Source: Brevundimonas sp. LM2
GTDB lineage: Bacteria; Pseudomonadota; Alphaproteobacteria; Caulobacterales; Caulobacteraceae
DNA length: 64,000 nt
Reading direction: 5' to 3'
Assembly (NCBI RefSeq): GCF_002002865.1
Contig: NZ_CP019508.1
Span: forward strand, 1,828,501 to 1,892,500
Shown: positions 55,114 to 63,054 of the stretch, piece after piece
Layout: each line of letters begins with the position of its first letter
Numbering within the stretch: position 1 is the first letter of the stretch
Made by a program: the position numbers and the translations under genes
The notes under the pieces: model-generated
The model's database searches: none
The model's input: only the letters and a program-made list of their open reading frames with translations
Told to the model about the DNA's origin: nothing

Positions 55114-56640
55114 CTATTTCCATATCGGCGTTCCGTCACCCGGCAATCCGAGGCGGTCCCACATCTCCGACACCCGCTCAACGACGCCTGCGTCCATGCG
55201 GATCTCCTCGCCCCATTCGCGCTTCGTCTCGGGCGGCCATTTGTCGGTGGCGTCGAGGCCGATCTTGGAGCCGAGGCCGCTCTCGGGCGATGCGAAGTCC
55301 AGATAGTCGATCGGGGTGTTCTCGATCAGGGTGATGTCCCGGGCCGGGTCCATCTTGGTGGCCATGGCCCACATGACCTGTTTCCAGTCGCGGGCGTCGA
55401 TGTCGTCGTCCACGACGATGACCCACTTCGTGTACATGAACTGGCGCAGATAGCTCCACACCCCCAGCATCACCCGCTTGGCATGGCCCGGATAGGCCTT
55501 CTTCATCGACACCACGGCGATGCGGTAGGAACAGCCCTCGGGCGGCAACCAGAAGTCGGTGATCTCCGGGAACTGGGCCCGCAGCAGGGGGATGAAGACC
55601 TCGTTCAGGGCCTCGCCCAGCACGCTGGGCTCGTCCGGCGGGCGGCCGGTGAAGGTGGTCAGATAGACGGGGTCACGGCGCATGGTGATGGCGCTGACCT
55701 GAAAGACGGGGAAGGTCTCGACCGAGTTGTAGTAGCCCGTGTGGTCGCCGTAAGGGCCTTCGGGCGCGTGCTCGTCCAGTAGGACGTGGCCCTCCAGCAC
55801 GATCTCGGCCTGGGCGGGGACCATCAGGGGCACGGTCTTGCAGGCCACCAGCTCGGCCTTGGCCCCGCGCATCAGGCCGGCGAACTGGTATTCGCTGAGG
55901 GTGTCGGGCACCGGGGTGACGGCAGCCAGGATGGTGCCGGGGTCGGCTCCCAGGACGACGGCACAGGGCAGCGGGCCGGTCTTCTTCTTCTTGTGGCGGG
56001 CATAGTGCTGGGCCCCGCCGCGGTGGGCCAGCCAGCGCATGATGGCCTTGTCCTTGCCCAGCACCTGCATGCGGTAGATGCCGAGGTTGAAGTCGTCCTC
56101 GCGGTCGTCCGACGGGCCCTTGGTCACCACCAGACCCCAGGTGATCAGGGGGGCGGGCTCGCCGGGCCAGCAGGTCTGGATGGGGAGCTTGCCAAGGTCG
56201 ATCTGGTCGCCCTTGAGCACGATCTCCTGCACCGGGGCGGACTTCACCACCTTGGGGCGCATGGCCAGGACGGATTGGGCCAGGGGCAGCATGTCCATGG
56301 CATCCGACAGACCCCTGGGCGGCGTGGGGTTCTTTAGAAACGCCAGGAGCTCGCCCACTTCCCTAAGTTCGGCGGCGGTGGTGCGGGACTTCTTGTCCAG
56401 GGTCACGCCCATGGCGACGCGTTTGACGGTGCCGAACAGATTGGCCAGGGCCGGGATCGGGCTGATCGAGCCGTCGGGCATGACCGGCTTCTCGAACAGG
56501 ACCGCCGGGCCGCCGTTGCGGAGCAGGCGGGTCTGGATCTCGGTCATCTCCAGCACGGTGGAGACGGGCTCCCGGACCCTAACCAATTCGCCGGCGGCCT
56601 CCAGCTGGGCCATGAAGTCGCGCAGGGATTTGTAGGCCAT
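55114..56640 (-). CDS. ubiD: 4-hydroxy-3-polyprenylbenzoate decarboxylase (UbiD)
   Basis: Decarboxylates the ubiquinone precursor using prenylated FMN. The 508-residue protein starts [20 protein letters not shown] and has [52 protein letters not shown] with the catalytic Glu residues, and [28 protein letters not shown]. UbiX, which makes the cofactor, is not in the window. ATG at 56640. Confidence 0.94.
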   Translation of the reverse strand: MAYKSLRDFMAQLEAAGELVRVREPVSTVLEMTEIQTRLLRNGGPAVLFEKPVMPDGSISPIPALANLFGTVKRVAMGVTLDKKSRTTAAELREVGELLAFLKNPTPPRGLSDAMDMLPLAQSVLAMRPKVVKSAPVQEIVLKGDQIDLGKLPIQTCWPGEPAPLITWGLVVTKGPSDDREDDFNLGIYRMQVLGKDKAIMRWLAHRGGAQHYARHKKKKTGPLPCAVVLGADPGTILAAVTPVPDTLSEYQFAGLMRGAKAELVACKTVPLMVPAQAEIVLEGHVLLDEHAPEGPYGDHTGYYNSVETFPVFQVSAITMRRDPVYLTTFTGRPPDEPSVLGEALNEVFIPLLRAQFPEITDFWLPPEGCSYRIAVVSMKKAYPGHAKRVMLGVWSYLRQFMYTKWVIVVDDDIDARDWKQVMWAMATKMDPARDITLIENTPIDYLDFASPESGLGSKIGLDATDKWPPETKREWGEEIRMDAGVVERVSEMWDRLGLPGDGTPIWK

Positions 56641-56648
56641 GGGGCGGA

Positions 56649-57317
56649 TTAGGACGGCGTGAGCGACCTGTCACCCTTGACCATCGCCGCCAGCCCGCGA
56701 TCCAGTGCCGCAACGATCAGCCCCAGCACCAGGAAGAAGACCAGCAGCAGGCCAAAATTGATCAGGGCCGGCCCCCAGCCGAGCTCGCCGATGTCGATGA
56801 ACCAGTAGGGATACCAGCCGATCAGCTGGCCGTGGATGACGGTGAAGACGCCGTAGAGCAGGGGATAGGCCAGCCACTTCACCGGATCGATCCAGCGTAG
56901 CCGGCCTTTGGGCACGAAGATCAGCCAGTCCAGCACGAAGGCGATCGGCATGACGGTGTGCAGGGCCTGGTTGGCCACGGCCAGCAGGCCCTGCGGGTTC
57001 CAGCTCGAGGCCAGCAGGGCGTGATAGATCAGGCCGACCACAGCGATGTACATGGCCAGGGCCGCGCGGACGCCCTCGCTGGCGGTCCAGCGCCCCAGCC
57101 GGCTGTCGGGGGCCAGGGCCGGGGCGGTCAGGGCCAGGGCGACCAGGATGTTGGTCAGGATGGTGAAATAGCTGAAGAAGACCACGGTCGAGCCCAACGC
57201 CGACCGCGTCCCGCCCTGCAGGGTCAAGACATACTGGGTGATCAGGGCGGCCCAGCCGACCAGGGCGAACGCGATCCGCCAGCCGCGGGCGGCGCCGTGC
57301 ATCCGGGCGTCAGTCAT
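56649..57317 (-). CDS. Pr6Pr-family integral membrane protein
   Basis: A 222-residue protein with six predicted membrane segments. Pr6Pr proteins are defined by a six-helix layout; [45 protein letters not shown] and [13 protein letters not shown] match the family. Function unknown. It starts nine bases before the upstream HTH gene's stop in the same direction. Confidence 0.82.
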   Translation of the reverse strand: MTDARMHGAARGWRIAFALVGWAALITQYVLTLQGGTRSALGSTVVFFSYFTILTNILVALALTAPALAPDSRLGRWTASEGVRAALAMYIAVVGLIYHALLASSWNPQGLLAVANQALHTVMPIAFVLDWLIFVPKGRLRWIDPVKWLAYPLLYGVFTVIHGQLIGWYPYWFIDIGELGWGPALINFGLLLVFFLVLGLIVAALDRGLAAMVKGDRSLTPS

Positions 57318-57326
57318 GCGACCTCA

Positions 57327-57575
57327 TCAATAGGCGCGGCTGTCCGAGACCAGAGCCCACATGGGCAGGCGCAGGCGGTGGGTGGCGGCGGCCAGCTGCA
57401 GCGTCGTCAGATGGGCTCGCCCCGCCTCGGCGCGGCGTTCCTCCTCCGGCGAGATCTTGAGGGCGGCGGCGACGGTCTCGACATCGACGCCCCGCTCCTC
57501 TCGCCAACGTTTCAAGCGGGCGCCGACCGCCGCGTCGTTCGGATCGATGCCGGGAAAACCAAGGACGGAACCCAT
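57327..57575 (-). CDS. Small Xre-type helix-turn-helix protein
   Basis: An 82-residue protein with a Cro/CI-like fold: VGARLKRWREERGVDVETVAAALKISPEEERRAEAG followed by LTTLQLAAATHRLRLPMWAL. GGAG precedes the ATG at 57575. It could regulate the aldo/keto reductase upstream or the membrane protein downstream, but this is inference. Confidence 0.75.
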   Translation of the reverse strand: MGSVLGFPGIDPNDAAVGARLKRWREERGVDVETVAAALKISPEEERRAEAGRAHLTTLQLAAATHRLRLPMWALVSDSRAY

Positions 57576-57615
57576 GAGCGTTTCTCCACGCGCGCCTTGA
57601 TCGGCGCGTCTGGGC

Positions 57616-58449
57616 TCAATCCTGATCCCACTGGAAGTCCTTGTCGAGCCAGTCGCCCAGACGACCGTCGGCGCGGGCCAAGGCGTGGATGCGCGCCATC
57701 TCGTCGTCGGACAGTTCGAAGTCCCAGATGGCGAAATTCTCAGCCGCCCGCTCGATCCGCGCCGTGCGCGGGATGGCGATGACGCCCTGCTGGACGAGCC
57801 AGCGCAGGGTGACCTGGCCGGCGGTCCGGCCGCGCGCCTGGGCGATATCGCCGATGACGGTGTCGTCGGCGATCTTGCCCTGGGCCAGGGGCGACCAGGC
57901 CGTGATCGAGGAGCCGAGCGCATCAGCCGTGTCGCGCAGGGTCTTCAGCGACAGATAGGGGTGGTATTCGACCTGGTTCGTGACCAGCCGCGCGGGCGAC
58001 AGGCGCTGGGCCTCGCGGAACTGGCCGGACGGGAAGTTGGACACGCCGATCGAGCGCGTCAGGTTCTGATTCTTGGCCTCGTTCAGGGCGGCGATGGTCT
58101 CGGACATGGCCGGCTTGGCCTTGGGCCAGTGCAGCAGCAGCAGGTCGGGAGTGAAGCCGAGGCTGGCGGCCGATTCCTCGGCCTGGCGCAGCAGGGCGTC
58201 GCGTTCGAAATGGGCGGTCCAGATCTTGGTCGTCAGCCAGATGTCCTCGCGGGCCACGCCCGAGTCGCGGATGCCGTCGCCGACGGCGGCCTCGTTCTTG
58301 TAGATCCAGGCGGTGTCGATGTGGCGGTATCCGATCCGCAGCGCCTCGGCGACCATGCGGCGGGCATCCTCGGGCTCCAGCTGCCAGGTGCCGAAGCCCA
58401 GTTGCGGAATGGTCAGGCCGTCGACGGTCAGGGAGAGTTGATCGGACAT
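57616..58449 (-). CDS. Aldo/keto reductase
   Basis: A 277-residue NAD(P)H-dependent aldehyde/ketone reductase. The tetrad is seen: Asp in HIDTAWIY, Tyr in IYKNE, Lys in TTKIW and His in LLHWPK, with IGVSNFPSGQ and VIAIPRTARIERAAEN as cofactor-binding parts. The start is ATG 58449; upstream sequence in the same frame is not conserved. Substrate unknown. Confidence 0.9.
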   Translation of the reverse strand: MSDQLSLTVDGLTIPQLGFGTWQLEPEDARRMVAEALRIGYRHIDTAWIYKNEAAVGDGIRDSGVAREDIWLTTKIWTAHFERDALLRQAEESAASLGFTPDLLLLHWPKAKPAMSETIAALNEAKNQNLTRSIGVSNFPSGQFREAQRLSPARLVTNQVEYHPYLSLKTLRDTADALGSSITAWSPLAQGKIADDTVIGDIAQARGRTAGQVTLRWLVQQGVIAIPRTARIERAAENFAIWDFELSDDEMARIHALARADGRLGDWLDKDFQWDQD

Positions 58450-58539
58450 CGGTTCGGAAGCTCCTACAGGCGGGGCAAAGCATATGGTGGCCATCGCCGG
58501 GTATGCCACCCAGGCCGGTGCGATCCATTCGCCGGCGGA

Positions 58540-58944
58540 TCAGATCTTCAACGTCTCGCCGACGCGGAGGGTTTCGGCCGGCCGGAGCGGACCGGATCGA
58601 TCCATCCGGAACCGACCGGACCAGTTCCCCGCAATGTGCCACAGACCCTCAATGCGCCGGCCTTCGTCGATCAGCGTCCCCGCATACTCGATCTGATTCG
58701 CGCCATCGGCGGGCGTCTTGGTGAAGGCCACCGCGTCGCCGGTCCGCATGCCTGCGAGCTCGGCCCTCCGGTCGGGACCCCCGCCGAGCGTATCCGGCTC
58801 GCCAACCCAGCCGGTGATCACTCCCGCCCGATCGATCAGCTCGGCCACGAAGGCGGTCGGCGGATACAGGTCGTCCGGATTGTCGGGGTGGTCGTCCGGG
58901 TAGAAATAGATGCCCGTCCAGCTGCCGGCCACGCTCTGGGTCAT
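58540..58944 (-). CDS. Hypothetical protein coupled to MmcQ/YjbR
   Basis: A 134-residue protein with no signal peptide. It has a beta-rich look (GSWTGIYFYPDDHPDNP, VAELIDRAGVITGWVGEPDTL, GTLIDEGRRIEGLWHIAGNWSGRFRM), ending with a possible barrel closure. Its ATG overlaps the MmcQ/YjbR gene stop by four bases. No family recognised. Confidence 0.65.
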   Translation of the reverse strand: MTQSVAGSWTGIYFYPDDHPDNPDDLYPPTAFVAELIDRAGVITGWVGEPDTLGGGPDRRAELAGMRTGDAVAFTKTPADGANQIEYAGTLIDEGRRIEGLWHIAGNWSGRFRMDRSGPLRPAETLRVGETLKI

Positions 58945-59279
58945 AGCGGCACATAGGTCTTGGACACCCGCTTCGGCACCAGCGTCAGCCAGCGCGCCTC
59001 CAGCGTCTTCCTCAGCCAGACCGGATCGACGGTGGCCAGTCGGGCCAGGACGATCGGATAGCCGCGGTAGTGGTCGATGATATGGAAGGTCTCGGGCTCG
59101 GCCTCCATCAGCAGGTCGCGGTGATCCAGGCTGTCGACATAGACGACCAGGCTGTCGTCCTCGGGCCGCAGGCGGACGAAGAACTTTCCGCTGGCCTTGA
59201 AGGACGGCATGCCGTGGGAGGTGCCCTCCGCGGTCTCCGGGAAGCTCAGGGCCAGGGCGTGGAGCTCGGACGGGGTCAT
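58941..59279 (-). CDS. MmcQ/YjbR-family protein
   Basis: A 112-residue protein of the YjbR/CyaY-like MmcQ family: ETAEGTSHGMPSFKASGKFFVRLRPEDDSLVVYVD and the C-terminal LRKTLEARWLTLVPKRVSKTY. The fold is a double-wing, similar to DNA-binding proteins, but function is unproven. ATG at 59279. Confidence 0.85.
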   Translation of the reverse strand: MTPSELHALALSFPETAEGTSHGMPSFKASGKFFVRLRPEDDSLVVYVDSLDHRDLLMEAEPETFHIIDHYRGYPIVLARLATVDPVWLRKTLEARWLTLVPKRVSKTYVPL

Positions 59280-59375
59280 GGCGACAGACTGGCACGCCGC
59301 GGCCTGCGACGAAAAGTACCCGGAGGTCGGAGACCGCCGGTTGCCTCGCGCGCCGGGCTCGCCTAGGTCCGGGCG

Positions 59376-59882
59376 GTGAGCCTAGAACCCCTTCCCGATG
59401 AACCGGTCCGGCCGACGGACGCCGCCGCGTACCGGCGGGCCCTGGGGGCGTTCGCGACGGGCGTCTGCGTGGTCACCGCCGACACCCCGGCCGGGCCTCT
59501 GGGGATCACGATCAACTCCTTCACCTCCGTCTCGCTGACGCCTCGGCTGGTGCTGTGGTGCCTGGACGAGAAGTCCGAGCGCTGGGCGCCGTTCTCGGCC
59601 GCCGACCGGTTCGCCATCCATGTGCTGGACGCGGGGTCGCAGGCCCTGTCGAACCGGTTCGCCAAGGGGGTCGGTCAGCTGTCCGACGGCGAGTACGAGC
59701 GCGTCGAGAGCGCGGCGCCCCGGCTGTCCGGCGCGGTGGCGCGGTTCGACTGCCGCACCTACGACCGGGTCCAGATGGGCGATCACATGATCATCGTCGG
59801 CGAGGTCGAGGGCTTCGAGGCCGTGGACGGACCGACCCTGACCTATTTCCGCGGCCAGTACGGTCGGGCGGGAGACCAATGA
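59376..59882 (+). CDS. Flavin reductase-like protein
   Basis: A 168-residue FMN-binding protein of the flavin reductase family, which supplies reduced flavin to partner oxygenases. It has RRALGAFATGVCVVTADTPAGPLGITINSFTSVSLTPRLVLWCL, then DRFAIHVLDAGSQALSNRFA and DHMIIVGEVEGFE. The start is GTG at 59376. It overlaps the next gene's ATG by four bases. No obvious oxygenase partner is nearby. Confidence 0.83.
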   Translation: MSLEPLPDEPVRPTDAAAYRRALGAFATGVCVVTADTPAGPLGITINSFTSVSLTPRLVLWCLDEKSERWAPFSAADRFAIHVLDAGSQALSNRFAKGVGQLSDGEYERVESAAPRLSGAVARFDCRTYDRVQMGDHMIIVGEVEGFEAVDGPTLTYFRGQYGRAGDQ

Positions 59883-60736
59883 AGATCGGCTTCGCGGGCC
59901 TGGGCGTCATGGGCGGGCCGATGGCGCGGCATCTGGCGGCGGCGGGTCATCGGGTCGCGGGCTATAACCGGTCGCCTGACAAGGCCCGGGCCTGGGCCGA
60001 GGCGAACGGCGGCGTGTTCGCCGCGACGGTGGCCGAAGCCTGCGAGGGGGCGGACCTGCTGATCCTGTGCGTCGGCAAGGACGACGACGTTCGTCAGGTC
60101 GTGACCGAGGCGGTCGAGGCCCTGCCGAAGGGCGCGGTCGTGGTCGACCACACGACCACCTCGGCCCGGATCGCGCGCGAGATGGCGGCGCTGTGCGTTG
60201 CCCACGACCTGGCCTTCGTCGATGCCCCGGTGTCGGGCGGACAGGCGGGGGCCGAGAACGGCCAGCTGAGCGTCATGGCGGGCGGCGAGGCGGCGGCGCT
60301 GGACACGGCGCGGCCGGCGGTCATGGCCTATGCCAAGGCGATCCAGCACATGGGGCCCCCGGGGTCCGGCCAGCTGACCAAGATGGTCAACCAGATCGCC
60401 ATCGCCGGCGTGGTCCAGGGCCTGGCCGAGGCGGTCCATTTCGCCCAGATGGCGGGGCTGGATACCGACGCGGCGTATGACGCCATCTCCAAGGGCGCGG
60501 CCCAGTCCTGGCAGATGGACAACCGCTGGAAGACGGCGGCGGCGGGCCAGTTCGAATTCGGCTTCGCCGTCGACTGGATGCGCAAGGACCTGGGGCTGGT
60601 GCTGGACGAGGCGCGCGACAACGGGGCGCGTCTGGCCCTGACGGCCCTGGTCGACCAGTTCTATGCCGAGGTTCAGGCCTTGGGCGGAAACCGCTGGGAC
60701 ACCTCCAGCCTGGCCGCGCGGCTGCAGGGGCCCTAG
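59879..60736 (+). CDS. 3-hydroxyisobutyrate dehydrogenase-family protein
   Basis: A 285-residue beta-hydroxyacid dehydrogenase. NAD-binding GLGVMGGPMA, substrate-binding DAPVSGGQAGAENGQLSVMAGG and the catalytic Lys region GSGQLTKMVNQI are all present. Family members act on 3-hydroxyisobutyrate, tartronate semialdehyde, or glyoxylate. A likely isobutyryl-CoA dehydrogenase lies near the end of the window, but 2.3 kb away. Confidence 0.88.
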   Translation: MKIGFAGLGVMGGPMARHLAAAGHRVAGYNRSPDKARAWAEANGGVFAATVAEACEGADLLILCVGKDDDVRQVVTEAVEALPKGAVVVDHTTTSARIAREMAALCVAHDLAFVDAPVSGGQAGAENGQLSVMAGGEAAALDTARPAVMAYAKAIQHMGPPGSGQLTKMVNQIAIAGVVQGLAEAVHFAQMAGLDTDAAYDAISKGAAQSWQMDNRWKTAAAGQFEFGFAVDWMRKDLGLVLDEARDNGARLALTALVDQFYAEVQALGGNRWDTSSLAARLQGP

Positions 60737-61344
60737 GGGGCAGCCACTCTCAAGGCCGTCGTGATCACGATCTTCGGGTCCAGCATCTGGCCCCGCATGA
60801 ATCCGTCGCCTTCGGTCGGAGAGGTGGGAGCGGTCAGGATGTCCCGCACGATGTCCATGCCTTCCACCACCCGGCCGAACACGGCAAAGCCGTCGGCATC
60901 GACCGAAAAGGGGCGGCCGGCGTCATAGGACGGGGTCGGCCCAACCGAGACGAAGAAGTCGCCCGTGGCCGTGCCCGGCGCGTAGCGAGCCATGGAAACC
61001 GCGCCGTCGACATGGCTGAGGCCGGTGACCGTCGTGGGCTCGTGGGCGATCGGGGGCAGGACGCGGTCGGGGTCGTTGTTGACGCCGCCCTGGACCAGGC
61101 CCTGGCCGGGTCCGGCCTGCATGGCGCGGTATAAGGTCGTGCCGTCCAGCCTATGCTCGTCCACATAGCGCAGGAAGTTGGCGGCGGTGATCGGGGCCTT
61201 TTCGGTCTCGACCTCGATGACAATGCGGCCGGCGGAGGTCTCCAGCAGGACGCGGGGCAGGGGGGCAGCGGGCGTGTCCTGGGCCGCCGCGAGGACGGGC
61301 CAGAGGAGGACAGCGGCGAGGGCGAGGAGGGTGCGTCTCAGCAT
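60733..61344 (-). CDS. Periplasmic cyclophilin-type peptidyl-prolyl isomerase
   Basis: A 203-residue protein from ATG 61344 with a signal peptide (MLRRTLLALAAVLLWPVLAAAQ). The cyclophilin core is seen as VLLETSAGRIVIEVETEKAPITAANFLRYVD, GQGLVQGGVNND, GAVSMARY, TGDFFVSVG and VFGRVVEGMDIVRDIL. It aids folding of exported proteins. Its stop interlocks with the preceding gene in CTAG. Confidence 0.88.
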   Translation of the reverse strand: MLRRTLLALAAVLLWPVLAAAQDTPAAPLPRVLLETSAGRIVIEVETEKAPITAANFLRYVDEHRLDGTTLYRAMQAGPGQGLVQGGVNNDPDRVLPPIAHEPTTVTGLSHVDGAVSMARYAPGTATGDFFVSVGPTPSYDAGRPFSVDADGFAVFGRVVEGMDIVRDILTAPTSPTEGDGFMRGQMLDPKIVITTALRVAAP

Positions 61345-61430
61345 GGACAGCAGGCTAGGGCGGTCGCTGGGGGGACACAAGCGACTGGTCGGTCCTCAGG
61401 CATCCCGCTCCCACCCGGTGTCTCAGTGTC

Positions 61431-61700
61431 TCAGCGGTTCCAGCCCGGAGCCGGTGCCCCTCGCAGCAGACCCTCGGTGCTCAGGTCTTCATCCACGTCC
61501 GGCCAGTGGATGCCGTATCCCGCCCCGGAGATCTCCCAGTTGGCCCGCTGTTCCGGCGTGGCCTTGCTGAGGCGCGGGTACCAGACGATCGGCGCGGCGA
61601 TGGCGCGCCCGTCGCGCAGTTCGACAACCAGTCGCTCATGATCGATCGACACCGACTTGACGCGGGCGTCGGCGGTTTCACTGTGTGCCAAAGAAGTCAT
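61431..61700 (-). CDS. DUF2442 protein
   Basis: An 89-residue protein with SIDHERLVVELRDGRAIAAPIVWYPRLSKATPEQRANWEISGAGYGIHWPDVDEDLS, a near-textbook DUF2442. This family is commonly next to DUF4160 and the pair is suspected to be a toxin-antitoxin-like unit. Its start lies 23 bases inside the DUF4160 gene. Confidence 0.85.
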   Translation of the reverse strand: MTSLAHSETADARVKSVSIDHERLVVELRDGRAIAAPIVWYPRLSKATPEQRANWEISGAGYGIHWPDVDEDLSTEGLLRGAPAPGWNR

Positions 61701-61920
61701 GCCAACCTTTCCGGAGCATCGCCCGATGCTCCCGCACCAAGCTTTGTATCACGTTCAACTCCCGGGCCGAAAATCCGATGTTGGAAGCGACGGAGACGTC
61801 GTGCAGCCATACCTTGGCCGACCGATCATCCCTGTCGATATGCACATGGGGCGGCTCGTTCGGCTCGCTGCTGTAGAAATAGAGGCGATAAGGCCCACTC
61901 CTCAGCAACGTCGGCATCAT
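61678..61920 (-). CDS. DUF4160 protein
   Basis: An 80-residue protein with LRSGPYRLYFYSSEPNEPPHVHIDRDDRSAKVWLHDVSVASNIGFSARELN, as in DUF4160. Its ATG shares one base with the hemB stop (TGATG), and its end overlaps the DUF2442 gene by 23 bases. Partner relations with DUF2442 are likely; biochemical role unknown. Confidence 0.85.
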   Translation of the reverse strand: MMPTLLRSGPYRLYFYSSEPNEPPHVHIDRDDRSAKVWLHDVSVASNIGFSARELNVIQSLVREHRAMLRKGWHDFFGTQ

Positions 61921-62924
61921 CAGTCCCCCAGCAGCCTCGCCGCCTGGGGCGCGAAATAGCTGAGCACTCCGGCGCAGCCGGCGCGCTTGAACCCGTGCAG
62001 GGTCTCCAGGATGGCGCGGTCCTGGTCCAGCCAGCCGTTGGCGATCGAGGCCTGCATCATCGCGTATTCGCCGCTGACCTGGTAGGCGAAGGTCGGCAGT
62101 TTGAAGGTCTCGGACACGCGCTGGACGATGTCGAGATAGGGCATGCCGGGCTTGACCATGACCATGTCGGCCCCCTCGGCGATGTCCATGGCCACCTCTT
62201 TCAGGGCCTCGTTGGAGTTGGCGTAGTCCATCTGATAGGTCTTCTTGTCGCCGGTCAGCTGTTTCGCCGAGCCGACCGCGTCGCGGTAGGGGCCATAGAA
62301 GGCCGAGGCGAATTTGGCGGCGTAGGACAGGATCAGGGTGTCGTGGAAGCCGTTGGCCTCCAGCGCCTCGCGGATGGCCTGGACCCGGCCGTCCATCATG
62401 TCGGAGGGGGCCACCACGTCTGCCCCGGCGTGGGCGTGGATGAAGGCCTGTTCGGCCAGGCGTTCCAGGCTGGCGTCGTTGACGATCCGCCCGTCCTCCA
62501 TGACCCCGTCGTGGCCGTGGTCGGTGTAGCAGTCCAGCGCCACGTCGGTCATGACGCCGATCTCGGGCGCGGCGTCCTTGATGGCGCGGATACAGTCGGG
62601 GATCAGGCCGTCCGGGTCGGTCGCCCCGGTGCCGATCGCGTCCTTAATCGCGCCGTCCACGTTCGGAAACAGGGCCACCATCGGGATGCCCAGGTCGCGC
62701 GCCTCGACGGCGGCGGCGGCGGCGGCCCTGGGCGACAGGCGGAAGACGCCGGGCATGGAGGCGACCGGCACGCGATCATCCGCCCCGTCATGGACGATCA
62801 GCGGCCAGACCAGGTCGGACGGCGTCAGGGTGGTCTCGGCCACCAGGCGGCGGATCCACGGCTGGCTGCGCAGCCGGCGCGGGCGGGCGAGAGGATAGGG
62901 GGCGGGGGAGAAGGGCAGGGTCAT
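61920..62924 (-). CDS. hemB: Delta-aminolevulinic acid dehydratase (porphobilinogen synthase)
   Basis: Condenses two 5-aminolevulinates in haem synthesis. The 334-residue protein has the two active-site Lys regions (ILSYAAKFASAFYGPYRDAVGSAK and VMVKPGMPYLDIV). The metal-binding stretch reads DVALDCYTDHGHDG, with Asp in place of the zinc cysteines, so this is the Mg-dependent alphaproteobacterial type. It is the first gene of a unit with DUF4160 and DUF2442. Confidence 0.95.
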   Translation of the reverse strand: MTLPFSPAPYPLARPRRLRSQPWIRRLVAETTLTPSDLVWPLIVHDGADDRVPVASMPGVFRLSPRAAAAAAVEARDLGIPMVALFPNVDGAIKDAIGTGATDPDGLIPDCIRAIKDAAPEIGVMTDVALDCYTDHGHDGVMEDGRIVNDASLERLAEQAFIHAHAGADVVAPSDMMDGRVQAIREALEANGFHDTLILSYAAKFASAFYGPYRDAVGSAKQLTGDKKTYQMDYANSNEALKEVAMDIAEGADMVMVKPGMPYLDIVQRVSETFKLPTFAYQVSGEYAMMQASIANGWLDQDRAILETLHGFKRAGCAGVLSYFAPQAARLLGD

Positions 62925-63054
62925 GCAGGGTGCTTATCGCACCGCCTCGCTTGCGTCATCCGTCCGCGCATGCGGCGACGCCGACCGCAGGCTTTGGATG
63001 ACGCCGGGGTGACCCGCCGCTAGAACCTCGGAAAAAGCCATAACGGGAGCCCCC

